From Tetrahymena elliotti 4EA (lineage: Eukaryota; Ciliophora; Oligohymenophorea; Hymenostomatida; Tetrahymenidae): a stretch of DNA of 64,000 nt. The DNA lies in assembly GCA_000231825.2 (NCBI GenBank), contig JH720313.1, forward strand, positions 1,052,834 through 1,116,833. Direction: 5' to 3'. Below, piece after piece: positions 35,526-48,130 of the stretch. The notes under the pieces were generated by a model. That model was not told the origin of the DNA. It worked only from the letters and a program-made list of their open reading frames with translations, and ran no database searches. The number at the start of each line of letters is the position of its first letter. Position 1 is the first letter of the stretch. A program made the translations under genes and the position numbers.

Positions 35526-37030
35526 AATAATTGTAAATTTTAATAATAAGAAAATCTTTACTTTAATTGCTTTTAATAGAAATATTTGAAATTGAAATTT
35601 TTTAAAAGTATTTTTTACCAAAAAAAAGATAAATAAATAACTAATAAAATATAATATAAAAGATACAAAAAATCATTTATTTAAAATTATTATTTATGTT
35701 TAAATCATTAAATTTCTAAACATCCAATTATTTAAATTTTACTCAGTCCATAAAAAAAAGTTTTTTAATGAGGAATATCAATTAAAACATACAATTCCAT
35801 GTTTATGAATTTTGTATATATATTCCTTCTGAATATTAAGGTTGAAGAAAATAAAATAAATTATTTTTTTATATTTTTCTTAAATCCAGAACTAAAAATT
35901 TGTTAGAAAAATTTTTTCAACAAATAATAATTTTTATTGTTTCAGTTAGATTTACTGATGTATTTTTAATTAAAATTTTAAAAATAAAATTCTTTTCGAA
36001 AAAATAATTTTTTTTTTTTGATCAAATAGCTTCTTATCAAAAAATAGATAGATATATTTTTTTATGATTTAATAATTGTATTAATGTTTAAATAAAAATT
36101 AGCTAAAATTATTGATGTAATTTTGATATAAAATATTTTAAAAGAATAATTCAATTTATGAATTTTATAATAATAAAATTTAGAAAGTATTACAGAGATA
36201 ACTTTGCTGAAGCTCAATTTTTAATAATAAAGGTGTTTAATTTCATCAAAAAAAGCAATAAAAATGATTTTTTATTGATAACAGATAAAATAAATCTTTG
36301 ATATTTTTTTAGAATATTAAAATTCTAAGAAAAAGGTATTTAAAAAATTAGTTTGGGATTGAGTAAATATAAAAAGATAAAGGGCGGGAAATAATTTGTT
36401 GAAGAGTAGAAAATGAATAGAAAAAGTATATGAGTTAAAAATGAGAATAATGAAATAAATGTGTTTGGCAGTAAAGCAAAATCATAAATAATGTTTGTAT
36501 TTTTAGATTTTAAAATTAAATTTTTGAAATTTGAAAACGTTATAGGGTATTAAGATATCCAAGCACTAAACATAAAAAATAAATTTGATTTGATTTGTGA
36601 TAAGCAAATAATAATTAAAAAAAGACTTGATCAAATATTATTTATATATCTTTTAATTCATAATTAAGCATACATTATACTAAGATAGATAGGAAAACAA
36701 ATAAAAAATAAGATCTATTGAAATACATAAATACATTAAAAAGTAATTAAATTTTGAAAGAAAAGATTTATTTGTTTAATTTATTCATCACCAAATAAAT
36801 AATTAGAAACAAAGAGATAAAAAACACTCAATTTTGATAGCTATTAGCTAGTCTCATATTACAAAATAAAAGGAATCTAAAACATTTTACTTAACAAAAG
36901 GATTTTAAAAAGTTTAATAACCAAACTATCTCCATAAATATAGCTAGTTGCACTAAATTTAGGCTAATATAAATCAGTTAATTTTTTTTCAATCAAGCTA
37001 AAATAAAAAAATACTTATTCAGTCATATAA
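35526..37030. other. Gene-free AT-rich gap
   Basis: About 1.5 kb of A/T tracts between the divergent starts of the membrane-protein gene (-) and the pocket-protein gene (+). It should hold both promoters. No coding exon, RNA gene or repeat array was found. Confidence 0.6.
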
Positions 37031-40000
37031 ATGGAAATTACGGAACTTGCCCAATAAGAAATTAAAAGAATTATTTCTTCTTTAAATTATCCTCAACAGC
37101 TATGTGATCTAGCATTCTTCTAATTTCAAGATTACATCAAAAAAACAAAATACTTTGTAATATTCTTTTATTAGAATTATTTTTTATTGAAATTTAAATA
37201 GAGATTGATACAACCAACCATCAAACAGAGTATATTAAGTATAATATAATTTAAATAGGTAAGTGAAGAAAAATTGAATACAATATTGAAATGTGCATTG
37301 TTAATTGTAATAAAAACATTAAAACACTAATTCAATTAAAATAGCTTTCCCACTTCTTTGTCTTATATCATCTAAGACCAAACTGAGAAGATGGATGAAA
37401 TAATGATAACTCTCAAGGAATGGATAACTTTTGGTTAGATTTATGAAGATGCTAGATAAGAAATACTTCAAATAGTTGAACAATTCTCTTACATGCTTAC
37501 TATTTTTAACAAGTTTGAAAAAGTATTTCGCCATTTCCAATTTGAAGAGTAAAATTTGTAATAAAAGAAATACAATAAATCTTTGAAACATATTTGCTGG
37601 CTTTTACTAATAATCACTAAATGTAATAAGATTTGCATACAAATTTATTTATTTCTTTTAATTAAAGATGTTCTATGCGATCTTTGAATTTAAAAAAGAC
37701 CGCCAAATAACAACCCATCATTAAAATGAAATTGAAATTCGAGATTTAACGAATATTTAAATAATCCAATAGAATAGCATGAAACTGTCATTGAGACCAC
37801 TCTACTTATACCAGCTGTATTCTAGTTTCTTTTGAAAGGAGCCCAGCGCTTTACTACTGGCTAATTCTTGGGTAAATATTTATTTTTGAATTTAACAAAA
37901 ATACGTTGACACACAAACACAACATAATTTTGAATTTATTTCAAAATTAATTAAATTTAAGAGTTTTTTATTATTCCAAATTAATTTGATTCTTTTAAAC
38001 GAAATAGACTAATCTAAGGGAAATGAAAAATAAGAGCTATTGAAGCTTTTTTAAGTTTAAGACTTAGAATAATACGAAGCCACTGTTAGTAGATTTGTCA
38101 ATGCTTTAAAACCAGTAATATTAATATAATTAAAATATAAAAATTTAAATGATTTTTACATAATAAAATAGATTTGTGATTCTAATTTATTATAGTGCGA
38201 TGGGGATATATTCCAAATTTTTGGACCAAAGTTAATAGAATCTAATATTGAAAATTTAAGTAATTATTATACAAGTAATATTATGATTGATTTGGATATG
38301 TAGTACTTTGTTATTGAAAAGAAGAGAGCTTGCAATCCTAATAATTTTACTCCATTCAGTAGATAAGGAGTCAATAATAAGCAAGCAGCTCCTTTTCCAT
38401 TAGAAAAATATGGGCTTTTAAATACTTCTAACAGCTCTATTTCTTCATCAAGCAATTCTTCTTCTTCAGTAACTAAAAAATAAGAGCAAACAAATTCGTA
38501 AGCTCATTTAGACAATAAGACAAAATTTGCATCTTAGAGATTGCTTAATTATGATATGGTTGAATCTATTAGTGAATCAAAATCAATAGCTGATTTCAAA
38601 GTTTCGAATATGAATGTAACTTCTCCTTATATTGTTAAATAACAGTCATCTCTCAGTAGAGCTGCTGCTACTCCTACAAGTAATGCCATGGAAATGTATA
38701 ATTGGTTACTTTCTAGAAAAAACATTAACAGTTGTTCAACAGTAAAATAATTAATTTTAAAATTATTAAAAGTATTTATTTGTTAATCTAACTTATAAAG
38801 GGTAGCATAGCATTAGAACTTAAAAAGAAAATAGAGAATTTAGATGTGTGGTTGGATGATTAAATAAATAAATTGATTGAATTTGAAAATAAGTAGCAGT
38901 AAGAATAAAGAAAAGAATAGATTTAATCTTTGTTTTATAGGTAAAAATAATTTTATTTATATTAAAAGAAAGCTGAAAAAATAATTTTATAAAAAAGAAT
39001 CTTGAATGAGTATTACAATGAAGAGAAATCTGTTAATTTAAATGTCTAAAAAGGGGTTTTAGTTTGTGCATGCGAGTCTGTTTACTTTATCCTAAATGTT
39101 TCTTACATAGATTTTTAAAAATTAGTCCATTTTATTGATATTAATTGGTTCGAGTTATGGAAGATTATGGATTTTATTATGAGATTAGATTAGACTATGC
39201 CTGTTTCCTTGAAGGCTCATATTCTTGATTTAGAAGTCAAAATAGTCTCTTATTATTCATGGAGATAAGATTCTTAACTTCTACAATTTGTTAAAGCTTA
39301 TATTTAAGACACAGAGTAAGCTAAAAAGCTACTAGATGACCGCTAGCAAGGGTGTGCTATTGAGGTATTTTGATTTGACAGATTTTTACAAAAAAAAAAT
39401 TCATTGAAATTAAACATAATTTTGATATTGGAAAACTGATTTATTTTTAATTTTTAGAAATTCTTCAGAAGAGTTCTTCATCAATGTGCTTACACAATAA
39501 ATTAGGTTTGCAGCGCTTTGAAATTAAATGATAAAATTAGTGAAGCTGTATGGAGAATTATGAAACATATTTTAGCTAATCAATCTGATATTCTTCTTGG
39601 AAGACATATAGATTAATTAGTAGTTTGCTCTATTTACATAATGTGCAAGCTATTTAAATCTGAAACAATCTTTAAATAAATCTTAAATAAATATGAAGTA
39701 ATTATATTAAATATCTCATAGTTATTTTATATTCTATTTTATCAAAAATTGATAGGAGTTAAATTCTCATAATAAAGCTATGATGAGAGAACTTATATAT
39801 GCTATGCCCATAGCCCCAAATAAATTAGACACAATTGTTTCTTATTACAATAATGTTTACTTAGGTTTTGTCAAAGAAGCAGCAGTGTAAATTTACAAAA
39901 ATTTGAAAGATGAGTTTTAAATTTCTGATATTTCCTCACCACAAAGTAACCATAAATAAAGTAAGAGTGAAGTAATTACCAGAAACCCTGCAATAGCTAC

Positions 40001-40961
40001 TCCTATTTTTACTTCACCTCTTAAGTCTATTCTTCCAACAGATGTTCGTAAATCAATTAGTAAACTACCCAGTCATATGACACCTTAAACCTAAATGCTA
40101 TATGCCTATAGCGAATCTCCTTTACTTAAAGAGAACCTTGTAAGCAATCAAAACCTCCGTAGTGTATATTCAAAGAAAATGATTAATTTTGATGCTGAAA
40201 TAAATCCCACACATAATTAATAAATCACATAACCTAAAAGTAGTAATGCCTAGCAATAACTTTCTACTGTTATACAAAATGTAGCTAAGAATGGTTAGTC
40301 ATACTATGGCTTCTAAGCTCAAAATGCACCCACTTTCTCTAAATATATTAAACCAAATATGGATAGCATTACAGAATCTCAGTAAGAAAATCAAACATCT
40401 AATTTCATTCCCCATAAATGTAAAATTTATTAATTTATTTAAAATAAATTATTAAAACTTATTTTTAATTTAGTTAAAAAAGCAACTGAATAGTAACAAT
40501 AGCCATCACAATAATAATTACCTTTTATGAAACGTAATCTCTTTTCTTAAAGATAAAACACTGATGGTGATTAATCAGATGTAACTAATAATTCATAAAT
40601 ATCTTGTTAGAGTACACCTAGAGTAGTCTCAAATAACTAAAATAATTCTAATATTCAAATTTAATAACCACCACCATAGTAATAGAATCCTGATCATTTA
40701 CAAAACACAAATTTCTTAAAAAATTTTACAAAATAATCCTAGTATTAATATAGTTAGATTGTATCTCCAACTAAACCACAATAAATATCTTCTCCTTACT
40801 GTTAATAAAAACTTATATCCCCTAGTAGTCATCAACAACTACCTTTGCAATAAATACCTCAATAAAAAATAACATCATGGAAAAACCAAACAAAGAATGT
40901 GTAGACTCAAATTAAATAATAAACTAACATCTTAGAAGCATTTAATAAAAAGAAAGTTTGA
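37031..40961 (+). CDS. Retinoblastoma-family pocket protein (Rb/p107-like)
   Basis: Nine-exon model (introns 37157-37201, 37623-37772, 37872-38007, 38115-38195, 38742-38800, 39365-39457, 39698-39755, 40420-40473), 3,255 nt, 1,084 residues to TGA 40959-40961. Pocket proteins bind E2F/DP and LxCxE partners in the nucleus and restrain cell-cycle genes. The N-terminal helical domain is visible (KHICWLLLIITK; KLFQVQDLEQYEATVSRF). Box A begins with the family signature TPTSNAMEMYNWLL and includes VLVCACESVYFILN. Box B is clear: FFRRVLHQCAYTINQVCSAL, EAVWRIMKHIL, LLGRHIDQLVVCSIYIMCKL and LDTIVSYYNNVYLGFVK. A Q/P-rich tail with SP/TP sites (SPLK, TPQ) follows, as expected for CDK regulation. The intron placed at 37623-37772 is the weakest junction; part of that stretch may be coding. 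Sequence beyond the TGA also looks coding (see next entry). Confidence 0.9.
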
Positions 40962-41220
40962 TTTTAAATGCAGAAATAGAAACTAAAATATAATTATTCT
41001 TCTCTAAAGCAAATATAATTTAAATATTTTGAGTCAAATTTGTCCAATTTTAAATAATAAATTCCCCAAAATAAAATGATTACTACTTAATAAATCAAAT
41101 TAGAACAAACTGGTACAGCCAACCAGTTTTATTAATAATTTATCTATCAACCAACCAAAGTTTTTGTGGATGATGAGCTTTCATTTATAAATTAGTAACA
41201 AGTAAAAAATAAACTATATA
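40962..41220 (+). other. Coding-like sequence downstream of the pocket-protein TGA
   Basis: In the same frame as the pocket-protein gene, reading continues after TGA 40959-40961 for more than 80 codons of Q/K-rich, protein-like sequence (e.g. SLKQIQFKYFESNLSNFKQQ, then GTANQFYQQFIYQPTKVFVD). The frame stays open to a TGA at 41382-41384, though after ~41220 it becomes A/T-like. Either the gene has a last exon here, reached by an 18-nt intron (40956-40973, GT...AG, phase 0) that removes the TGA, or the TGA is read through or is a sequence error, or this is 3' UTR with chance coding character. Confidence 0.45.
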
Positions 41221-41904
41221 TTGATTGTCTAATTATATTTATATATTTTCAATTATAACCTTACTTTATAAAATTAATTTATCATCCAATATTATTTTTG
41301 CTGATTAATCAATAAAAAAAATAAATACTTGATATCTATTTAGACTTTAAAACTCTATAAATTTCTTTGCTTATTTTTATGTGAAATCACTTAAAATAAG
41401 ACTCAATAAGTAATATAGAAACTAAGTTCATTGCTTTTATTATTAATAGTATTACTTAACTTAAAAAAAGAAATACTTAAATTTCATATTCATTATTGCT
41501 TTTATTTACAAAATTAAAAAAATTTATTGTTTTTTTTTTTATGAACTTTGGTTGAAATATTAGTTACTTTTGTAAATTGGTATTATAAAAAAGCACAGTA
41601 TAAAAATTTAATTTTATTGGTCAACATTCAGATTTTACTTTTTTCTTCTTAAAAAATTGCCCATATGAAAATTGAATCCAAATTTAATAAATTTAATGGG
41701 AATTTTAAAAAAAAGGAGAATAATCTCTCTTAACTCTAAAAATTAATAATGGATGTAATTTAATATTTAAGTTTCAAGCCAATTATTTATCATGAAAAGT
41801 TAATTTTACAATACAGATAAAATTAAATTTTTACAATAATTTAAGAATGGTGAGAAAGTTAGATAATTAATTAATATTTTAACGGTAATAAAAAGGTTAT
41901 TTCA
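41221..41904. other. Intergenic gap (convergent genes)
   Basis: About 680 bp of AT-rich sequence between the pocket-protein 3' end (+) and the LRR gene stop (-). No exon or RNA gene recognised. Confidence 0.55.
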
Positions 41905-44267
41905 TCATAATTTCGTAATACTAGCATTTTATTTTTTAGTTTTCTTTTGTGCAGCTTTTTATTTTTCTAAGCTGTTAAGGTACTCAGTTAATTCTTTTTC
42001 TTGCTTGAGTAGCTAAGAGTATTCACTGTTAAGATCTGCATTCTTCTTATCATACTCATCTTTTTTTTATTTTTATTTTTACAATTCATTTTCTAAGTTA
42101 TCTAGTTAGTCCTTAAAGTCTGTTTCAATTTTATTGATATCTTAATTTAATTATTCTAAATCATTGAAAACTTTATTTCTTTCTGCTTAGACCATATCAT
42201 ATTCTTATTATAAATTGTTCAATTCAGCTAATAATTCGTTCTTTCTCAACTCAAATTTTGCATTATTTTAATCTTAGTAAAAATTAAAAAACATCATTTA
42301 ACTGACAAATTTTTGAATATTTTACCTATCAAATCTCTTTTTCTTTGAATAGCTGCTCTTTAGTCTGCAATTTTTGAATTTAATTCTTATCTTTTATGCT
42401 CTTCTGATTTCTTCAAATTTTACAGTTTGTGTTCAAGTTAATTTTTTTAAGTTTCTAATTCATTGATAGCCTTTTCTTGTTAATCTAATTTTCTTCTAGC
42501 TGCCTCTATCTTTTATTACTCATACTTTAATCTATAAATTTCAGTTCTAATTTTATTTGGCTCACGTTCTTCTAACTCTTTATTGTTTCTTTATAAAATC
42601 TTCTTGATTCTATTCAAACAGCAAAGAGATAATCTATTTCCATTCACCTAAAACTCTACTAAAGTTTTATTTTTTTCCAATATTTCTAATAAAATTTTTT
42701 CAATTTTCTCTGATATAAAATTATCAATGGCTTTTATAGATTTTATATTTTCAAAGTACTCAATTCTTTCTAAGAAATGCAAAATACCTTTTCAATATTA
42801 ATAAATTCTACATAAATAAGTAGTAAATTGAGAATATTTACCAGCATCTGCAACACGAGAGCTGTTAATTTCAATTCTTTGAAGTTTAAGATTCTCTGCC
42901 CCTTCTGCTTTATCCGCAATAATCATTAAACTTTCATCTCCTAAAAGATTTTTACTTAAATTTAACACTTTAATACCACTCATAGGTAAAGCTTCAGCCA
43001 AGTAATTTATACCTATAGGAGTAATCTCATTAAGACTAACATCTAGCTCTTCTAACACATAATTATCACATAAAACCTATATTAAATTTATTATAAAAAT
43101 TCATTAAGACAATATCACTTTATATTTCAAATTTACTCTGCTAATAAGCTATAGACCCTCATCTCTTATTCCATTTCCTTTTAAATTTAAAGAAAGTAAA
43201 TTTCTTGAAAGAAGTAGACCCATAGATAAATCACGGGTACCTGATACAAGTAATTCATTGTATTCCAAATTTAATTTTTTTAAATTAGCATTGCTTTCCA
43301 AATATGATTTAAGACTAGGACCTATTCCAGACTTGACATAATTTTTACCTAAGTCCAAAGACTCTATATTAGTAGCGGATTTAAGAATAAATTCAGCTCC
43401 TGCTGTTTTAAGCTCATTTTCAGCTATTGTTAAATGCTTGAGAGTTCTATTCTATTTCAATGCTGTACCAATAATTTCACCTCCTGTTATGCCTACATCA
43501 TTATCTTATAATCTAATGCTTTCTATGTTTTTGTTTTGTAGAATAACTGCAGCTATGCATTTAGCTCCATCTACTCCAAACGAATTCTTACGTATACTTC
43601 CTTCTTAAACTCCTAAATCTAAACTTTTTAAAACTGCACTCTTACTTAGGTCATCAACAATCATTTCTAAACCGGCTTCACTGATCATATTGGATGATAA
43701 GTTTAAATGCTTGATGCGAGTATTTGCAATAATAGACTTAATTGAATGCATACCATTATCTGAAATAGCATTATCAGCTAAATTCAAAGAATCGAATTCC
43801 TTTAGCTTTGGATCCTAAAGTAAATTGCTCAAAGTTATCATACAATTGACACCCAAACGCATTGAATATAAATTTAAGATGTTCTTGCTTTTCTTTAGAT
43901 TGATTCTGTTGAATTCTTCTTTGAAAACTTTTGCTTTTTCTTGTGAAATATGCTAGTTTTGAAAATAATGTTAATTAATAATATAAATTTAAAATTATTT
44001 TCTATAATTGAGCATTATATTTACTTCTCCTGTATCATGGCATCTAGCATTGAATAGTTCTGCTTATAATTTGTTTTCAAAAACCAAAAATACTGGATTC
44101 TTTTAAAAGATGAGTGGTAATTCTCCATTCTCATCTTAAACTCTAATCATTTCTTTTTTTTATAGTTCCTTTTTTTTCTCATCTTCATTTTAGTTTAGCA
44201 TTTACTTCATATGGCTATTGACCGCTGTCTTAGGTCTAGATAATTTGTCTAAGCGGGATTCTTTCAT
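41905..44267 (-). CDS. Leucine-rich-repeat (ribonuclease-inhibitor type) plus coiled-coil protein
   Basis: Five exons (introns 43953-44024, 43077-43136, 42788-42841, 42273-42325), 2,124 nt, 707 residues. After a basic N-terminus (~80 residues) residues ~110-430 form ribonuclease-inhibitor-type LRRs of ~28 residues (e.g. IKHLNLSSNMISEAGLEMIV; NIESLDLGKNYVKSGIGPSL; KVLNLSKNLLGDESLMIIAD). The remaining ~270 residues are strongly charged heptad coiled coil (EIYRLKYEQQKIEAARRKLD; LLAELNNLQQEYDMVQAERN). LRRs usually form a protein-binding scaffold and the coiled coil dimerises. Length and order (LRR then coiled coil) resemble LRRC45-type centrosomal/basal-body linkers. That identity is a suggestion from architecture; other ciliary LRR proteins would also fit. 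Confidence 0.85.
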
Positions 44268-45250
44268 ACTTATAGAGTTTTAAATGACTTATTCTTTAAT
44301 CTTAACCTTATTTTTATTAGCTAATATTAATTTTTAAAGTTTTGTAACTTTACAAAGACTAAACGTTAAATATTTATAAATAAAATACACTATATGTTAA
44401 AGATTGATAGCCTTTACTTTTTAGGGAAATTAAGCAATACTGATAGATAATCACCTACAAAATGAATAAATTAAATATGAAAGTATATTTTAATAATGAA
44501 AACAATTATCATAAAAAATTTTGATGGATTAGAATAAAATTTGTAAAATTATCAACAATTAGATAATAGATTATTGAAAAAATTTTTTTAATATCAATTG
44601 GATTAATTCCATAAACTAAAAAAACATATATAATTTCAATATTTCATGAGTAAAAACCCTGAACTAACAAACCAAAATGGACTCGATATGAATTTGTAAA
44701 GTTATTTAAGAACTGGATTTTGAATTATCTTTAGCAATATTATTTTGGATTGAAAAAAGAATTAAATTCAATCCAAAAATATAGAAAACTCTAGTATCTA
44801 CTTATCATTGATTCTCATTTAAAAAACTATGAAATTATCTAAACTTCTTCTATTTCAAAGTTATTAAAATTTCTGATATTTATAAAGTTAATGATAAAAA
44901 AATTTCTAGATTTATTTAAATAAAATAATAAAAATAAAATGTTGAATCAGAAAAATACATAGCAATCATCTCCTATTTCAAAGCAAAAAAATTGTTTTTG
45001 GTTTCCTTATTTTATCAATTGAAAACCCATTTTATTTTTATTATTCTGATTATTTATTAGGGTTGGTAAAATTAATGAAATTCATTTGCAAGGTTGATGG
45101 ATAGTGTACTATAATTAATATGTAAATGATTAGTTAGGATAAAATTATTAAAAGTAAATCCACTTGTTTTTATCAGAATCCAATTTGTAAAAATATTAAT
45201 TACTTAATATATATTTTTTATATAGACAGATATAATATTTTAAATTGTAA
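44268..45250. other. Intergenic gap
   Basis: About 980 bp between the LRR gene start (upstream side) and the 3' end of the small secreted-protein gene, both on -. It contains a 25-codon ATG frame (44646-44723) and an overlapping ~100-codon open frame without clear coding character. Nothing else recognised. Confidence 0.5.
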
Positions 45251-45769
45251 TCAAAGCTTAGATTAGAGGCACTTGTATGCAACGATAGTTACTTACTTGA
45301 TGGATTAGAGAGATAAGAAATCCATGAATTAGTAAACAGTAGTTAAGGATAACATAGTAGAGTAGATTTCTTAGATATCAGCCTTAGTGAATAATTCACA
45401 GAAACCATTTTCAACATAACATCTAGGATGAGAATCAAAAGCAATACTCTTCACGTTGTCACAAGTGTACTTATTGTTGTTTACAAGGGTATCCTTCAAA
45501 GATAATTTAAGGCAAGATAAAGTACCGTCTATCCATTTTTAAGCAGGGGCAGAGAAGTTATTGTACTTTTCAACAAATCTACTGCAGTATTTGAAACCAT
45601 ATCCTACAGGGTATCCACTTGATCCACAGTTGTAAGCATTTTCTAAGCAATTAGTGTACCATCCGCAGTCTTTGTTCATTAATCCTTCATTTAAGCAGTA
45701 ATTTTTATCATAGCAAAGAGCTAATCCTAAGAGAGCAAAAGTAATCAACAAAGTGTTTTAAATTCTCAT
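45251..45769 (-). CDS. Small secreted Cys-rich protein, stanniocalcin-like
   Basis: A single 173-codon frame ending in TGA, 172 residues, no intron. The first ~19 residues are a signal peptide (MRIQNTLLITFALLGLALC). The mature protein has about ten Cys in a pattern resembling the stanniocalcin fold: CLENAYNCG..., a helix with FVEKYNNFSAPAQKWIDGTL, SCLKLSLKD, a Cys (KYTCDNVKSI), then HPRCYVENGFCELF. In animals stanniocalcins are secreted glycoproteins linked to Ca2+/phosphate handling; function in protists is not established. Assignment rests on Cys spacing and the KWIDGTLSCLK helix, so it is moderate. Codon use favours GCT, TCT, AAG and GGA, more restricted than in neighbouring genes, hinting at high expression. 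Confidence 0.7.
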
Positions 45770-47565
45770 TTTTTTATTTAATTAGAAGTCTTCTTTTTAT
45801 GATTTGATAATCTATTTTTTGAATTATACCTTTTATTTTCTTTCTTGACAAGATAAGAGGGAAAACAAAATATTTACATCTAATATTCTTTTAGTATATG
45901 AAATTAAAGTTACTCAACTTATCAAAGGTAAATATATTTAATTTATCTATATTTGAATAATAATAATATAAAATTTGACTTTTAATTTACACTTTGATGA
46001 TTAAATAAGTATATTTATTACACTATGGATTTTTATAAGTATTTTTAAACCTAAGATTATTTCAATATTATCTCAATTTATTTTACTTAATTAGTTTAAC
46101 TTTAATTCTTTTATTAATTTTCATCAATTCAAATAATTTTATTTCAAAAATATGTATTAAGATTAACACATTAAAATAGTTAGAATTATTTTTTATTCAA
46201 TCACAATATTTGTTTATCCGTGCTACATCTTATGAGGTATTTAAATGTAAAAAATTTTGTGTATAAAATATTCATTACCTCTAGCCTTTATATTTGTATT
46301 TCAAGAATCAATTGAAATGTTAAATTTTTAAAAATTTTTATGTTTTTGATAATAAATTTATTAATCTTGAAGCATTATTTTAACTAAAGTTTTAAAATTT
46401 TTAAACAAAATAATTGTTTAAATTTTACTCAATTTAGTTATGAAAATTAAAGAAAGAAATTTGAAGAAAATGAAAACCAAATAATTTAAATAAAAAAATA
46501 TTTTGAGATTATTTAAAAAATTAAAAAATATTTATCAAATAATTATTTTTAGATCAACTTTAAGGAATTAAACTTAGTTTTAATATTTTAATATAATACA
46601 CAATTTATATAATATTAATTGTTTATCCATTTAACATTTAATATTTTTCAACTTAACTCTATTAATTAATAATATAATTAACTTCAAATCTATTTTAATT
46701 CATTATCAAAAAATCTTCTTATTGATTGATTTATGAAAAAATGTTCTAAAAGATTTGATATTGCTTAAATTTAAAGTATTTTACTCATAGCTCTATAATG
46801 TATAGCTTATTTAATTAATAAACAAAAATAAATAAGTATTCTGATAATATTTATACCATGTTTTTTAATTTGAAGTGGTATAAATCTATTTTTATTTTAT
46901 GTCTTGATAGACATTTTTCATTCAAAATTATTGATTTTGAAATAATTCCAAGAATATTAATAAAAATTTAATCCTTAAATAAATAACAATTAATAGACTC
47001 CATTAATTAAATATAAAAAATAAATAGAAAAAAATAAATTCCAATGATTAATTATAATAATAAATGTTTTTAAATAGGAATGAATTTGTATTAATAATCT
47101 AAATAATGAAAATCTAATAGGGAAATAATTTTGTTATTTGACCTAAAAATAATATTAAGTGTTTAATGAATTCTGATAGACCTTATTATAATTTAATTAA
47201 GCCTCTGTAATTTTTTCTTTTAGAATTGAAAAAAATTAACTTTTAAAGGATTGTAATCAAATATTCAATTTATTTTAATTAATCCAAAAGTTTTTTTATT
47301 CAATTCGTTAAAGTCAGTATCAGAAATCTATAGAAAATAAACTTCTTTAAACTTTCTCTTTAAGATATTATATTTTTTCTGGATTAATTCTACCTTTTGG
47401 CATTGAGCTTATGACATACTAAATGCTTCATAAATTTCAATTTTTATCGTATTAACAAAATAAAATATTATTTAAATCTTTAGGTCTTCAAAGGAAAATT
47501 TTTAATAATAAAATTTAAGTTAACTAAATACTAAATAAAACCATTCAAACTTTAATCTTAAAAAA
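45770..47565. other. Gene-free AT-rich gap
   Basis: About 1.8 kb between divergent starts (secreted protein on -, globin on +). It should contain both promoters. Only A/T tracts and short frames seen; no RNA gene or repeat array recognised. Confidence 0.6.
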
Positions 47566-48130
47566 ATGTCAAATACTACAGATGCTATTAACTCATTAGA
47601 GTTAGGTAATGCTATTAAACTTGCTCTTGGTGCTGCAACTGCTGGATTCTTCACTTATTACTTTTACAACAAATTTGCAAAGAAAAGTACTGGAGGCTAA
47701 ATTTGCCCAATGAAAAACTCTTTGAATGCTAGACTTGGAGGTGATGAAGTAGTTGCCAAAGCTACTAAAATCTTCTATGCTAAAGTTTTAAAGGATGAAA
47801 CATTGAAGCCATTCTTTAAAAATGTTGATATGGCTAAACAAACAAAAAAATAGACTGACTTCAATATCTATGCATTTGGTGGTTCCGAAAAGTAATATTT
47901 GTTAAAATTATTTAAAGATTTTAAATTAATATCAACATTTAAATTAAAGGTGGTATGGCAGAAAATTAACAGAAGTTCATAAGTACATGGGTGTTTCTAA
48001 TGCAAATTTTGATAAAGTTGGTGAATACTTTTCTGAAAGTTTAAGAGAACTAGGTGTCTCTGAAGATCTTATAAAAGAAGTAGGGTAATGCAACGAAAAG
48101 TATCGTTCAGTAGTTGTTACTATAAATTGA
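47566..48130 (+). CDS. Truncated haemoglobin with N-terminal membrane anchor
   Basis: Two exons (47566-47891, 47950-48130; intron 47892-47949), 507 nt, 168 residues. The first ~45 residues hold a hydrophobic span (IKLALGAATAGFFTYYFY) followed by a basic patch (NKFAKKS). A 2/2 globin domain begins at LNARLGGDEVVAKATKIFYA and includes KPFFKNVDM, the loop FGGSEKWYGRKLTEVH, and NFDKVGEYFSESLRELGV. The proximal haem-ligand His (F8) is that of EVHKYM. Truncated globins of this group bind O2 and NO; known roles in protists and bacteria are NO detoxification or O2/ROS chemistry. Soluble Tetrahymena/Paramecium globins start close to the globin fold, so the extra N-terminal span is notable. It could be a signal anchor or an organelle-targeting segment. 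There is no other haem protein nearby. Confidence 0.9.

Noticed and set aside
37208..37220. CCAACC-like strings (also near 41140) as a chromosome breakage sequence
   Set aside because: They do not match the 15-bp Tetrahymena breakage consensus beyond the AACCAACC core and lie within coding sequence.
38941..38968. 28-nt GT...AG stretch in the pocket-protein gene
   Set aside because: Reading through keeps frame and gives acceptable sequence, and 28 nt is below the intron size seen elsewhere in the window.
44646..44723. 25-codon ATG frame (MSKNPELTNQNGLDMNLQSY...) and an adjacent ~100-codon open frame
   Set aside because: The two are in different frames with no plausible intron joining them; chance open frames of this size are common when TGA is the only stop.
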